Shown here: piece by piece, positions 17,972 to 24,780 of the stretch
Position numbering within the stretch: the first letter of the stretch is position 1
Layout of the letters: each line of letters starts with the position of its first letter
DNA from: a virus
IMG/VR virus record: IMGVR_UViG_3300020281_000021
Span: 1-64,000 of that record
Length of the DNA: 64,000 nucleotides
Strand: one strand, 5' to 3'
Notes under the pieces: model-generated
The model's input: only the letters and a program-made list of their open reading frames with translations
What the model was told of the DNA's origin: nothing
Database searches by the model: none
Position numbers and translations under genes: made by a program

Positions 17972-18168
17972 TGCCTGATCAGCACACTGGGAGTGACTGA
18001 ATAATCTTTCTGGCATATGGCTGGATAAGGTGATACGACAGAGGTGGTGCTCGCTGCTAGGAATAGCAGAACTACTCAACCAAGTAGGTCGTAGGCAAGA
18101 ACGTATTTACTCTGTAGTAATGCCCGTTCTTTGTTGGTATACAGTAACCCAACCTCCCTCCTTTTTTT
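17972..18168 (+). ncRNA. candidate structured non-coding RNA or talC leader
   Basis: No open gene covers these 200 bases, but they are full of strong inverted repeats: GTGC/GCAC near 17971-17985; ACGAC (18035-18039) with GTCGT (18088-18092) enclosing CTGCTA-GGAA-TAGCAG (18054-18069) and CTAC/GTAG (18072-18087); AAGAACG (18097-18103) with CGTTCTT (18125-18131) enclosing TTACT/AGTAA; and GTTGG/CCAAC (18133-18153) before CTCCCTCCTTTTTTT. That is a multi-branched fold with its own promoter and a terminator-like end. I cannot match it to a named RNA. It could equally be a regulatory leader of talC, which starts 36 bases on. Confidence 0.45.
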
Positions 18169-18203
18169 CACGAAAATAAATAACTTTAACTATGAGGAGA
18201 GTC

Positions 18204-18866
18204 ATGAAACTATTTTTGGACAGTAGCAATACCGAAGTAGTTTATGATGCAGTTGCAACTGGATTGATTGATGGTGTAACTACCAACCCCTCCCTGATGA
18301 TGAAAGCAGGGAAAGATCCTAGGGATGTTATCCTTGAAATTTGTAACATGTTTGGATGGACAGCATCTGTTTCTGCAGAGGTCGTTGGATCTACAGCAGA
18401 AGAAATGCTAGACATGGCAGACGATTATATTGATATACATCCTAGTGTAACTATTAAATTGCCCCTCACACCAGAGGGTCTTAAGGCATGTAAAGAGTTG
18501 TCGGAGGATGGTATCTCCACTAACGTTACTCTTTGCTTCTCAGTCTCACAAGCAATTCTTGCTGCGAAAGCAGGTGCTACTTATGTGTCACCTTTCGTTG
18601 GTAGATTGAATGATAATTCTGTCTCAGGTGTTGAGTTGATCAGAGCAATCTCTGATGTATACTCTAGGCATTCTGTAAAGACACAAATCCTAGCAGCATC
18701 TATTAGGGATGTGCATCAGGTCGGTAGATGTTTTGGAGTTGGTGCAGATATCTGCACGATCCCTCCTGCCGTGTTTAACAAAATGTATAAGCATGTCTTG
18801 ACCGATAAAGGTCTAGAGCAATTTGACAAGGACTGGCAAACCCTACAAGAAAATCTTAAACCATGA
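18204..18866 (+). CDS. talC: TalC, transaldolase
   Basis: Fructose-6-phosphate aldolase/transaldolase-family enzyme of the pentose phosphate pathway, a hallmark cyanophage auxiliary gene. MKLFLDSSNTEVVYDAV opens the barrel; DGVTTNPSL is the family signature and TIKLPLTPEG carries the Schiff-base Lys (about residue 88). ATYVSPFVGRLND follows. 220 residues is typical. I start at 18204 because GAGGAGAG lies just before it; an ATG at 18192 would remove that site. With cp12 (54.8 kb) it should shift carbon flow from the Calvin cycle to NADPH and ribose production. Confidence 0.95.
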   Translation: MKLFLDSSNTEVVYDAVATGLIDGVTTNPSLMMKAGKDPRDVILEICNMFGWTASVSAEVVGSTAEEMLDMADDYIDIHPSVTIKLPLTPEGLKACKELSEDGISTNVTLCFSVSQAILAAKAGATYVSPFVGRLNDNSVSGVELIRAISDVYSRHSVKTQILAASIRDVHQVGRCFGVGADICTIPPAVFNKMYKHVLTDKGLEQFDKDWQTLQENLKP

Positions 18867-19036
18867 ATTATCAAAAGGTAAAACTCATTGCACACAATCT
18901 TAAACTCCTCGCAGAGAGTTTGGAAGATGCTATCAAAGAAGATGTGGATGCATACAGACCTGTAGTCTCCGATCCACTAGTTAAGGAAGGTATGACGTAT
19001 AGATACAATGGAGATGATGATGGTTACGCAGATTGA
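18863..19036 (+). CDS. small conserved hypothetical protein
   Basis: 57 residues, overlapping the talC stop (ATGA) and the next start. Amphipathic helix KVKLIAHNLKLLAESLEDAI, then an acidic C-terminus ending in NGDDDGYAD. No recognised function. Confidence 0.5.
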   Translation: MNYQKVKLIAHNLKLLAESLEDAIKEDVDAYRPVVSDPLVKEGMTYRYNGDDDGYAD

Positions 19037-19365
19037 AACCGCAAAGTGCTAAAGCTAAAGGAAGAAACTTCCAGAAATGGGTAAGAGAAATGCTCATTGA
19101 GCATCGTGACGTCCACCCTGAGGACATTGAGTCTCGTAGTATGGGTGCAGGTGGCGAAGATCTTATCATGGCAAGAGCAGCAAGAGAAAAGTTTCCTTTC
19201 TCTATTGAATGTAAAAATGTAGAGAAACTTAACGTTTACGATGCATACGATCAAGCGTGTGCAAACGCAGGTGACCATACACCTGCTCTTTTTATGAAGA
19301 AAAATCGGAAGAAGGCACTAGTGGTGTTGGATGCCGAATGGTTTATTAAGAATTACAATCCTTGA
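19033..19365 (+). CDS. PD-(D/E)XK endonuclease, Holliday-junction-resolvase-like
   Basis: 110 residues. MGAGGEDLIM (acidic Asp near residue 42) followed by FSIECKNVEKL (ExK) is the PD-(D/E)XK core; an N-terminal helix with KAKGRNFQKWVREML precedes it, as in small resolvase/VRR-type nucleases. It starts at TTG (19033) overlapping the previous stop; no ATG is available upstream in frame. It may cleave branched or damaged phage DNA. The stop codon TGA sits inside the -35 box of the next promoter. Confidence 0.7.
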   Translation: MKPQSAKAKGRNFQKWVREMLIEHRDVHPEDIESRSMGAGGEDLIMARAAREKFPFSIECKNVEKLNVYDAYDQACANAGDHTPALFMKKNRKKALVVLDAEWFIKNYNP

Positions 19366-19390
19366 CAGATGGACAGAGACCATATATACT
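19362..19390 (+). promoter_or_regulatory. sigma-70-like promoter before the oxygenase cluster
   Basis: TTGACA (19362-19367), 17-base spacer, TATACT (19385-19390). The ATG of the first small gene is 24 bases downstream. Confidence 0.75.
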
Positions 19391-19413
19391 TACGAGAGTT
19401 ACACTACCAAATC

Positions 19414-19542
19414 ATGGCTCCCATCGAATTCGTAGACTCAGTTGAGTATCTTATCGATAAATTGCACTACCTTATTGAGGAAGGCAAGACCGAAGAAGCA
19501 GAGACGGTAGCAAAGCAGATCCGAGAGCTTGAAGAAGCATGA
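19414..19542 (+). CDS. small helical protein leading the oxygenase operon
   Basis: 42 residues, acidic and helical (SVEYLIDKLHYLIEEGKTEE). Its stop overlaps the next ATG. First gene after a strong promoter. Function unknown. Confidence 0.55.
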   Translation: MAPIEFVDSVEYLIDKLHYLIEEGKTEEAETVAKQIRELEEA

Positions 19543-20111
19543 TGGAATTCCCATTCCGAGTCCCGATCTGCACATACGAGATTGAAGACTGGGCGGAGAA
19601 GAAAGATACCATTAAATTACCAGACCCTACAGATAAACATCTGGATCAGGGTGTGGAAGTCTATACTGATTTCTTTGAGTGGGATCAGCAGGGTATCTTG
19701 CCACCATATGCTGACCAAGTGTTTGATGCAGCAGCATTACCGATAAATAAATTCAAGAAAAGTGGTTGCCTTGGTCGCAATCACATGATGGAGATCTCAT
19801 CAATGTGGTTTGAGACTCAATTTGCATCACACAAACATCGTGTCCACAATCATGGCATGTATGGATGGTCATGTGTGCTATACTATGACTTCGATGAAAA
19901 CATTCATCACCCTACTACTTTCTATTCACCCTTCCACGACTTCATCGATGGCAATTTAATGTCCTATGTGCCACCAGTCAAGGAAGGGTCTATTGTGTTC
20001 TTTCCTGCTGCACTGCACCATGAAGCACCACCGAATAGATCACCAGTTAAACGCACAATCATATCATTTAATATTAAAGGGCATGTAGACAAAACCAAAA
20101 AAGTAATATGA
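19539..20111 (+). CDS. 2OG-Fe(II) oxygenase-like protein
   Basis: 190 residues. HKHRVHNHGMYGWSCVLYYD (about 97-116) provides a His-rich strand like the HxD/H motif, then EGSIVFFPAALHHEAPPNRS (about 150-169) supplies the distal His, and VKRTIISFNIKG the Arg strand. This order matches the double-stranded beta-helix oxygenases. The substrate is unknown. It overlaps its neighbours by four bases on each side, in a run of related genes. Confidence 0.7.
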   Translation: MMEFPFRVPICTYEIEDWAEKKDTIKLPDPTDKHLDQGVEVYTDFFEWDQQGILPPYADQVFDAAALPINKFKKSGCLGRNHMMEISSMWFETQFASHKHRVHNHGMYGWSCVLYYDFDENIHHPTTFYSPFHDFIDGNLMSYVPPVKEGSIVFFPAALHHEAPPNRSPVKRTIISFNIKGHVDKTKKVI

Positions 20112-20740
20112 AGTTTTTTACAGGCGATGACTTTCAATTAAATTCAAACTTAACATTTACCAAAGAAGACGTAAACGGAAGACCGATTGTCTACGTTGAT
20201 AACGTATATAAAAACCCAGACAGAGTGGTAGAGTATCTACAAAACTGTCCTATTATTTCACACAAACCACAAGATCCTCAGGCAGCAAATGGTGTTGAGT
20301 TTTTTGATGGTAGACAAGCAATTACAGAAGCATATGATCGACAATGGTTTGACATACACAGGGAAGCCTCCTCCTTACTAGGCATCCACCAGAATACATA
20401 CTTCCAAGGAGGTTGCATGTTTAATATGACCATGCTAAACTCCTTACCAAAGGGTCATTGGTTTCCCCATACTGACCCCAACTGCATCAATGGACTAGTT
20501 TATCTCAACAAGTGTAACGATTATGGACCAGGCACATCTTTCTACAATTCCTTCGACTACAACGGAGGAGGTGAGCACTTCAACCCATGGTGTAATGATG
20601 CAGATGAGACCCACTGTATACTAGATCGATATAACTGTGCTGTCTTTTTCAATGGAGACATCTATCATTCCATGAGATTGGTAGGTAATACATTCATAGA
20701 CAGACCACGGTTTACTGAGGTACATTTCCTCACCTATTGA
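20108..20740 (+). CDS. 2OG-oxygenase-fold protein (DUF6445-like)
   Basis: 210 residues. KGHWFPHTDPNCINGLVYLN (about 116-135) has the HxD iron motif in FPHTD, followed by GPGTSFYNSFDY, and YNCAVFFNGDIYHSMRLVG (about 178-196) with the distal His. The layout resembles DUF6445 proteins. It is probably a second, different oxygenase in the same operon. The stop overlaps the first bases of tRNA-Arg. Confidence 0.65.
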   Translation: MKFFTGDDFQLNSNLTFTKEDVNGRPIVYVDNVYKNPDRVVEYLQNCPIISHKPQDPQAANGVEFFDGRQAITEAYDRQWFDIHREASSLLGIHQNTYFQGGCMFNMTMLNSLPKGHWFPHTDPNCINGLVYLNKCNDYGPGTSFYNSFDYNGGGEHFNPWCNDADETHCILDRYNCAVFFNGDIYHSMRLVGNTFIDRPRFTEVHFLTY

Positions 20741-20811
20741 TTCAGTAGCTCAGTGGATAGAGCAACTGTCTTCTAAACAGTCGGTCGTTGGTTCGAATCC
20801 AACCTGAGTCG
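20739..20811 (+). tRNA. tRNA-Arg (anticodon TCT)
   Basis: Cloverleaf readable by eye: acceptor GATTCAG/CTGAGTC (one G-T pair), D arm GCTC/GAGC, anticodon stem ACTGT/ACAGT with loop CTTCTAA (anticodon TCT, reads AGA and possibly AGG), T arm GTTGG-TTCGAAT-CCAAC. No 3' CCA is encoded in place. It begins two bases inside the stop of the oxygenase gene. AGA and AGG are frequent in this genome, so the tRNA may support phage codon use. Confidence 0.93.
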
Positions 20812-20853
20812 TTGGGGGCAACCCCATTGCCACAACAGAATAGGAGTCTACTT

Positions 20854-21066
20854 ATGACTGTAGAAAAGCGTTTTGCCGATTGCTTGTCCATTCTCAGGTC
20901 AGCAGTCAATGGTGAAGTGGAATTGGATACCGAGTATCCATCTCTCTTCCAAGCATTATGTCGATTTTATGCCGACAAACGCCACGTCCATTTCTGGGGT
21001 ATTGATGTTGAAGAAGATTATGCGATTTTAATTGACCACCTTAGTGATGATTTAGTTTATGGATGA
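20854..21066 (+). CDS. small conserved hypothetical protein
   Basis: 70 residues, acidic (RFADCLSILRSAVNGEVELD near the start). The start was chosen at 20854 because TAGGAG lies 8 bases upstream; a longer frame would run into the tRNA. It overlaps the next gene by eight bases. Function unknown. Confidence 0.55.
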   Translation: MTVEKRFADCLSILRSAVNGEVELDTEYPSLFQALCRFYADKRHVHFWGIDVEEDYAILIDHLSDDLVYG

Positions 21067-21556
21067 CGAGAGATACATTGTATACAGAGACATCTTCCCT
21101 AAGCATGTTGCAGTGCCTTGGGATGCAGTGTTGATGTATGTAAATGCAACTCTTAACGACCCTACAGGTTTTTGTCATTGTATTAGTGATGGAGGACCGC
21201 CTTCTTATATGTCAAAATGGCGAAGGGGGAGTGCTGCTCCTCCTTCTTTTACTATGGCAAGGAGAGAGTTTGAAGAGTGGGCAGGACACGAGTGTCAAAA
21301 CATGGATGTCTATGTCTCATACTTTGCACCTGCTGATACATTCGGCAGGCATAATGATCAGGAGAATGTCCTTATTATTGGTGTCAAGGGTAGGACATCC
21401 TATCGATTTGATACTAACGCATGTGAAACATGCATGGCGGATATCGTCACAATTAATCCTGGCGATGCACTATACATACCTAAAGGGATGTATCATGAGG
21501 CATCCCCCAAATCTCCTAGAGCAATTTTTAGTTATAGAATAGATGCTAGATCCTGA
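21059..21556 (+). CDS. cupin/2OG-oxygenase-like protein
   Basis: 165 residues. The double-stranded beta-helix is seen as FGRHNDQENVLIIGVKGRTS (HxD in RHND), TINPGDALYIPKGMYHEASP (the cupin motif 2-like GDxxxIPxGxxH) and a final strand RAIFSYRID. Four Cys are scattered (CHC, C, CETC). It is probably an iron- or other metal-dependent enzyme. Overlaps both neighbours. Confidence 0.65.
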   Translation: MDDERYIVYRDIFPKHVAVPWDAVLMYVNATLNDPTGFCHCISDGGPPSYMSKWRRGSAAPPSFTMARREFEEWAGHECQNMDVYVSYFAPADTFGRHNDQENVLIIGVKGRTSYRFDTNACETCMADIVTINPGDALYIPKGMYHEASPKSPRAIFSYRIDARS

Positions 21557-22154
21557 GATCACAACCTATAAGAATAAGATCTGCACCAAAGATAGTGACT
21601 TCATTTGGGGTGCTACTATTTCTGATGATGCAGTCCAAGAGGTTGTAAACTTCTATAGGCATCAACAGTGGTTGCCTTATATTGAAGGTCAACTCATGGA
21701 AGCAGGAGAAGTAAAAACAAATAAAGAATTTAAAGATTCTCGTGACCTGCATGTCCCATTCCAAGCAGCAGTCATGCACCTAGAGAAGTATCTTGTTGAG
21801 TTGCAAGAAGTCCTAGAGAAATACATGGATAGATTTCCTTTCTGTGAGTTATCTAACTTCCGTATCAACGAGCCACTCTCTATACAATGGTATCCTAAGG
21901 GTGGTGGTTTTAAACTCTGGCATACAGAGAGATCAAACTGCCTACCAAGTAATGTGTATAGACACCTTGTCTTTATGACATACCTAAACGATGTCCCTGA
22001 TGGTGGCACCGAGTGGTTTCATCAAGATAAGTATGTCCCCGCACAAAAAGGATACACAGTCATCTGGCCAGCAGATTGGACACACTTCCATAGAGGAAGG
22101 GTATCTGATACTAAGGAGAAGATGATTATCACAGGATGGTTTTCATTCCAATAA
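21543..22154 (+). CDS. 2OG-Fe(II) oxygenase, prolyl-hydroxylase-like
   Basis: 203 residues. GGFKLWHTERSNC (HxE in place of HxD, about 121-123), then FMTYLNDVPDGGTEWFHQ (the YLN...GGT block) and GYTVIWPADWTHFHRGRV (distal His and Arg). Substrate unknown. Glu in the second iron-ligand position is a small departure from the usual Asp. Overlaps the preceding gene by 14 bases. Confidence 0.8.
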   Translation: MLDPEITTYKNKICTKDSDFIWGATISDDAVQEVVNFYRHQQWLPYIEGQLMEAGEVKTNKEFKDSRDLHVPFQAAVMHLEKYLVELQEVLEKYMDRFPFCELSNFRINEPLSIQWYPKGGGFKLWHTERSNCLPSNVYRHLVFMTYLNDVPDGGTEWFHQDKYVPAQKGYTVIWPADWTHFHRGRVSDTKEKMIITGWFSFQ

Positions 22155-22158
22155 ACAA

Positions 22159-22365
22159 ATGTTAGACAGATCCGAATTACCTAGAGATCAAGCACATCTT
22201 GATTCGCAAAATGATAAGTGGAATAGAGGACTTGATCTCTTCATTGAGTCTCTTCACGAGCCAGACCCTAAACTTCGTGGGTGTGCTCACAATCAGAAAT
22301 GTTTTAACGAGTTGATGTGGATCAGAGAGTATATGATTACACACGCTAACTCTCTTCGTAGGTGA
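22159..22365 (+). CDS. small conserved hypothetical protein
   Basis: 68 residues, mixed charge, mostly helical (WNRGLDLFIESLHEPDPKLR); two Cys (GCAHNQKCF). Last gene of the oxygenase cluster. Function unknown. Confidence 0.5.
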   Translation: MLDRSELPRDQAHLDSQNDKWNRGLDLFIESLHEPDPKLRGCAHNQKCFNELMWIREYMITHANSLRR

Positions 22366-22440
22366 CAATTATATAACTGTCCTTAGTAGGTCACAGTCTT
22401 GGTGTGATAACGTTAGAATACATATAGATTCACACACACC

Positions 22441-22707
22441 ATGAAGGTAAAAGTAATTCTCGACAGATTCCCATACCGTTTTGCCGAGTGTGGCACACTA
22501 GAGATCAACGGTATGCCTGACTATCGCATTCTCAAATACAACGAGATCACCAAGACTTATTACACCATGTATAAGCTTGACAACTCGATCCAGTTGGACT
22601 ATTGTATCGAAGATCCCGAATACACTAAGTGGTTAGACCCTGATCCCGAGGTCGCTGCCTATGGTGGACGTAGGGATGTTGTTGTATCACCTTATCAAGG
22701 AGCATGA
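22441..22707 (+). CDS. hypothetical protein
   Basis: 88 residues, beta-rich (MKVKVILDRFPYRFAECGTL). It is preceded by 75 bases without a gene and without a clear promoter. The stop overlaps the next start (ATGATG). Function unknown. Confidence 0.5.
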   Translation: MKVKVILDRFPYRFAECGTLEINGMPDYRILKYNEITKTYYTMYKLDNSIQLDYCIEDPEYTKWLDPDPEVAAYGGRRDVVVSPYQGA

Positions 22708-22958
22708 TGGCTTACGCTAATGAATTTCACGATGCTGTCGCTGCAGCGAAGACTGCCTTTAAGTGGGCACTGGATAACGACGTCGATGACCAGACTACTG
22801 GTGAGTTGTGGCGACATTATCTTGGTTTGAAGACAATCGCAGAGACACAGAAACCTGTGGAAAGTTTCCACATTGATTTTGATAACTACCCAGTTGCTGC
22901 AGGGGAAGTGCCTATTCAAGGAGCAGCAGGTGCGGATGTCATCACATTTGGGGGTTGA
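22704..22958 (+). CDS. hypothetical protein upstream of the hli promoter
   Basis: 84 residues, helical N-terminal part (FHDAVAAAKTAFKWALDNDV) and a Gly/Ala-rich end. The TGA stop lies inside the TTGACA of the hli promoter. Function unknown. Confidence 0.5.
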   Translation: MMAYANEFHDAVAAAKTAFKWALDNDVDDQTTGELWRHYLGLKTIAETQKPVESFHIDFDNYPVAAGEVPIQGAAGADVITFGG

Positions 22959-22984
22959 CAGAAATTTAATCTTTCCTATATAAT
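22955..22984 (+). promoter_or_regulatory. sigma-70-like promoter for the hli operon
   Basis: TTGACA (22955-22960), 18-base spacer, perfect TATAAT (22979-22984). The first hli ATG is 30 bases downstream. Early expression by unmodified host polymerase is likely. Confidence 0.85.
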
Positions 22985-23013
22985 TATGTAACATAACTTA
23001 ACAAACGTTATTC

Positions 23014-23214
23014 ATGACAATTACTACTGAATCAGGCGGAAGGCAAAACATGTTTGCAAAGGAACCACCTATGCAAGTAATGGACGTATCCGTGACTCAC
23101 AACGAAAGAGCGGAATTACTTAACGGTCGTCTAGCAATGCTAGGGATTGTATCAGCAGTAATTTCATACGCATTCTCTGGAAGCATCTTCTTTTTTGGTG
23201 CCTTCGGAATCTAA
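23014..23214 (+). CDS. hli: high-light-inducible protein (HLIP)
   Basis: 66 residues. NERAELLNGRLAMLGIVSAV (about 30-49) is the chlorophyll-binding ExxNGRxAMxG motif of HLIPs, followed by the rest of the single transmembrane helix. It protects photosystem II and chlorophyll intermediates in thylakoids. The N-terminal 28 residues are polar. First of three hli in an operon behind a strong promoter. Confidence 0.93.
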   Translation: MTITTESGGRQNMFAKEPPMQVMDVSVTHNERAELLNGRLAMLGIVSAVISYAFSGSIFFFGAFGI

Positions 23215-23242
23215 CAACCACTAACCTTATAGGAGCAAACTC

Positions 23243-23350
23243 ATGACCCCAGAAGCAGAAAGATTTAATGGATGGGCAGCAATGCTTGGATTCGTAGCAG
23301 CAGTTGGTGCTTACACATTCACAGGACAAATCATTCCTGGTATCTTTTAA
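23243..23350 (+). CDS. hli: short high-light-inducible protein (HLIP)
   Basis: 35 residues: ERFNGWAAMLGFVAAVGAYT has the HLIP core (Glu...Asn-Gly...Ala-Met) and the end TGQIIPGIF is typical of short phage/Prochlorococcus HLIPs. Arg of NGR is Trp here (NGW), as in other short forms. A site TAGGAG lies upstream. The stop overlaps the next ATG. Confidence 0.9.
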   Translation: MTPEAERFNGWAAMLGFVAAVGAYTFTGQIIPGIF

Positions 23351-23484
23351 TGACAAATACTAAATCAATCGAGCCACAGAAGAGAGTGGCAGAAACTTGG
23401 AATGGTAGACTAGCAATGCTTGGTCTAGTTGCAGCAGCAACAAGTGACATTCTAACTGGACATATGTTTTTCGGTATTTTCTAA
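23350..23484 (+). CDS. hli: high-light-inducible protein (HLIP)
   Basis: 44 residues. ETWNGRLAMLGLVAAATSDI carries the ExxNGRxAMxG motif with the transmembrane helix. The ATG overlaps the previous stop and its own stop overlaps the next ATG, so four genes are coupled. Confidence 0.92.
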   Translation: MTNTKSIEPQKRVAETWNGRLAMLGLVAAATSDILTGHMFFGIF

Positions 23485-23624
23485 TGTCCGATCTCATGTC
23501 TAATTCATATCATGATGTAATGGAAGTTTACAAGAGACCCATGTCAGTTAAATACATCCCATTTATTACATTCATGTTTGCCACAGGTCTAACAGCAACT
23601 GTTGGAATTCCTGTGTTTGCATGA
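23484..23624 (+). CDS. small membrane peptide in the hli operon
   Basis: 46 residues with one predicted span (KYIPFITFMFATGLTATVGI). It lacks the ExxNGR chlorophyll-binding motif, so it is not an HLIP. Coupling to hli suggests a thylakoid role, unproven. Confidence 0.55.
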   Translation: MSDLMSNSYHDVMEVYKRPMSVKYIPFITFMFATGLTATVGIPVFA

Positions 23625-23653
23625 TACTATATAAAATAGCGTAACTAATAATT

Positions 23654-24175
23654 ATGAATATCCCGAGTGTCGAATTTGTCTTCGTCCGTCAAAAAGATTG
23701 TAACGACAAAGCATTTGGTTTTGACAAAGTAAACTCGGTGGATCTACTAGGTAAGGGCAAGCATGTAGTGTTTGCTCTGCCTGGTGCTTTCACTCCCACC
23801 TGCACCCAATTTCAACTCCCTTCCTACGAAGCAAGTTATAACAACTTCAAAGAGGAAGGTGTAGATGAGGTTTGGTGTATTTCTGTTAATGATGGATTCG
23901 TAATGAATGCATGGCAGAGAGAGTTAGGTATTGAAAAGGTCAAGTTGATCCCTGATGGCAATGCTATGTGGACAGGACTTATGAATCAACTTGTCACCAA
24001 AAATGATAAGGGTTTTGGTCTCCGCTCATGGAGATACGCATGTGTCATTGAAGACGGTGTGATTACTAAACTTTTTGAAGAACCTGGTAAAGTAGATGAC
24101 ACGGATGAGGATCCCTATGAGGTATCCTATCCAGAGAATGTCGTCAACTGGATCAGGACTGGTGAAGAAATTTAA
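23654..24175 (+). CDS. peroxiredoxin (Prx5/type II-like)
   Basis: 173 residues. FALPGAFTPTCTQFQLPSYE (about 41-60) is the peroxidatic motif PxxxTxxC with the catalytic Cys (about residue 50). WCISVNDGFVMNAWQRELGI is the conserved Prx5 region. It would reduce H2O2 or organic peroxides using thiols; two glutaredoxin-like proteins are encoded elsewhere in the window. Position between hli and psbA fits defence against photo-oxidative stress. Confidence 0.88.
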   Translation: MNIPSVEFVFVRQKDCNDKAFGFDKVNSVDLLGKGKHVVFALPGAFTPTCTQFQLPSYEASYNNFKEEGVDEVWCISVNDGFVMNAWQRELGIEKVKLIPDGNAMWTGLMNQLVTKNDKGFGLRSWRYACVIEDGVITKLFEEPGKVDDTDEDPYEVSYPENVVNWIRTGEEI

Positions 24176-24332
24176 ACTGGAAGTATGGAATGGTCAGGAG
24201 TGGATGTCACTTGTCCACTACCGTAACCTATCAAAAGCAAAAGCAAACTTTCTCTACTACCTAAGTCAACTCATGTGTGCTAAGATGAGTAGAGACATTA
24301 ACCAAGTAGTAAGGATTGCAGAAGATGACTGA
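24162..24332 (+). CDS. small hypothetical protein, GTG start
   Basis: 56 residues. I start at GTG 24162, overlapping the peroxiredoxin end by 14 bases; the sequence from KKFKLEVWNGQEWMSLVHYR looks like one small alpha/beta unit. An ATG further upstream would lie well inside the peroxiredoxin gene. Function unknown. Confidence 0.45.
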   Translation: MKKFKLEVWNGQEWMSLVHYRNLSKAKANFLYYLSQLMCAKMSRDINQVVRIAEDD

Positions 24333-24600
24333 CATCTCCTCCGACTGGCGATACAATGATGGAAACATGCATGCTCGCCAGTTTTGTTTGAACGCATTTA
24401 TCTATGCTAAGATTCCCTTGAGTCGCGACGTCTATGAATTTTGTGCACTCTACATCAGTCAAGGGTTATTCCAAGAGCACTTGGAGAAGATGAAAAAAGG
24501 AGAGGGTTTTCATGAAGAGAAAATCCACAAGGAGATAATCAACTGCTATCACAAGTATGGGCAAGAATTTTTAGGTTTGCCTGACCCCTTGACAGAATAA
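24325..24600 (+). CDS. conserved hypothetical protein upstream of psbA
   Basis: 91 residues, helical, with several His and Cys (FCLNAFIYAKIPLSRDVYEF). ATG at 24325 overlaps the previous stop by eight bases. The coding end contains the TTGACA of the psbA promoter. Function unknown. Confidence 0.5.
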   Translation: MTDISSDWRYNDGNMHARQFCLNAFIYAKIPLSRDVYEFCALYISQGLFQEHLEKMKKGEGFHEEKIHKEIINCYHKYGQEFLGLPDPLTE

Positions 24601-24618
24601 CCAAAAAGCCTATATACT
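24589..24618 (+). promoter_or_regulatory. sigma-70-like psbA promoter
   Basis: TTGACA (24589-24594), 18-base spacer, TATACT (24613-24618), the same -10 as at 19385. It lies within the end of the upstream gene and its 3' flank. Confidence 0.8.
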
Positions 24619-24625
24619 AAGAAGC

Positions 24626-24780
24626 GTGTTGATCTCAACACCATGTAACGGTTTCGTTACATAACATCCCATTAACCGAGACCTATGGGGATGTAAAGCA
24701 AGTCTCTAATACCTGCCTCTGAGGGTGAGACAGGAATATTATACTCAGTGTTCCCTGCACTATTATTTAACTCTCAATTA
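24626..24780 (+). promoter_or_regulatory. structured psbA 5' leader (PhotoRC-like candidate)
   Basis: 155 bases with serial hairpins: GTGTTG/CAACAC (24626-24641), ATGTAACG/CGTTACAT (24643-24662, perfect 8 bp), ACATCCC/GGGATGT (24664-24694) and CCTG/CAGG (24712-24734) with inner pairing. Conserved RNA structures named PhotoRC-I and -II are known upstream of psbA in marine cyanobacteria and phages. Whether this leader belongs to them needs a covariance search. Confidence 0.5.

Noticed and set aside
17972-18168. tRNA, tmRNA or group I intron in the talC leader
   Set aside because: No cloverleaf, no CCA/TPsiC box, no tag-peptide frame and no P/Q/R/S intron boxes could be found.
22366-22440. Promoter in the 75-base gap before 22441
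   Set aside because: A TAGAAT-like box is present but without a convincing -35; not listed as a feature.
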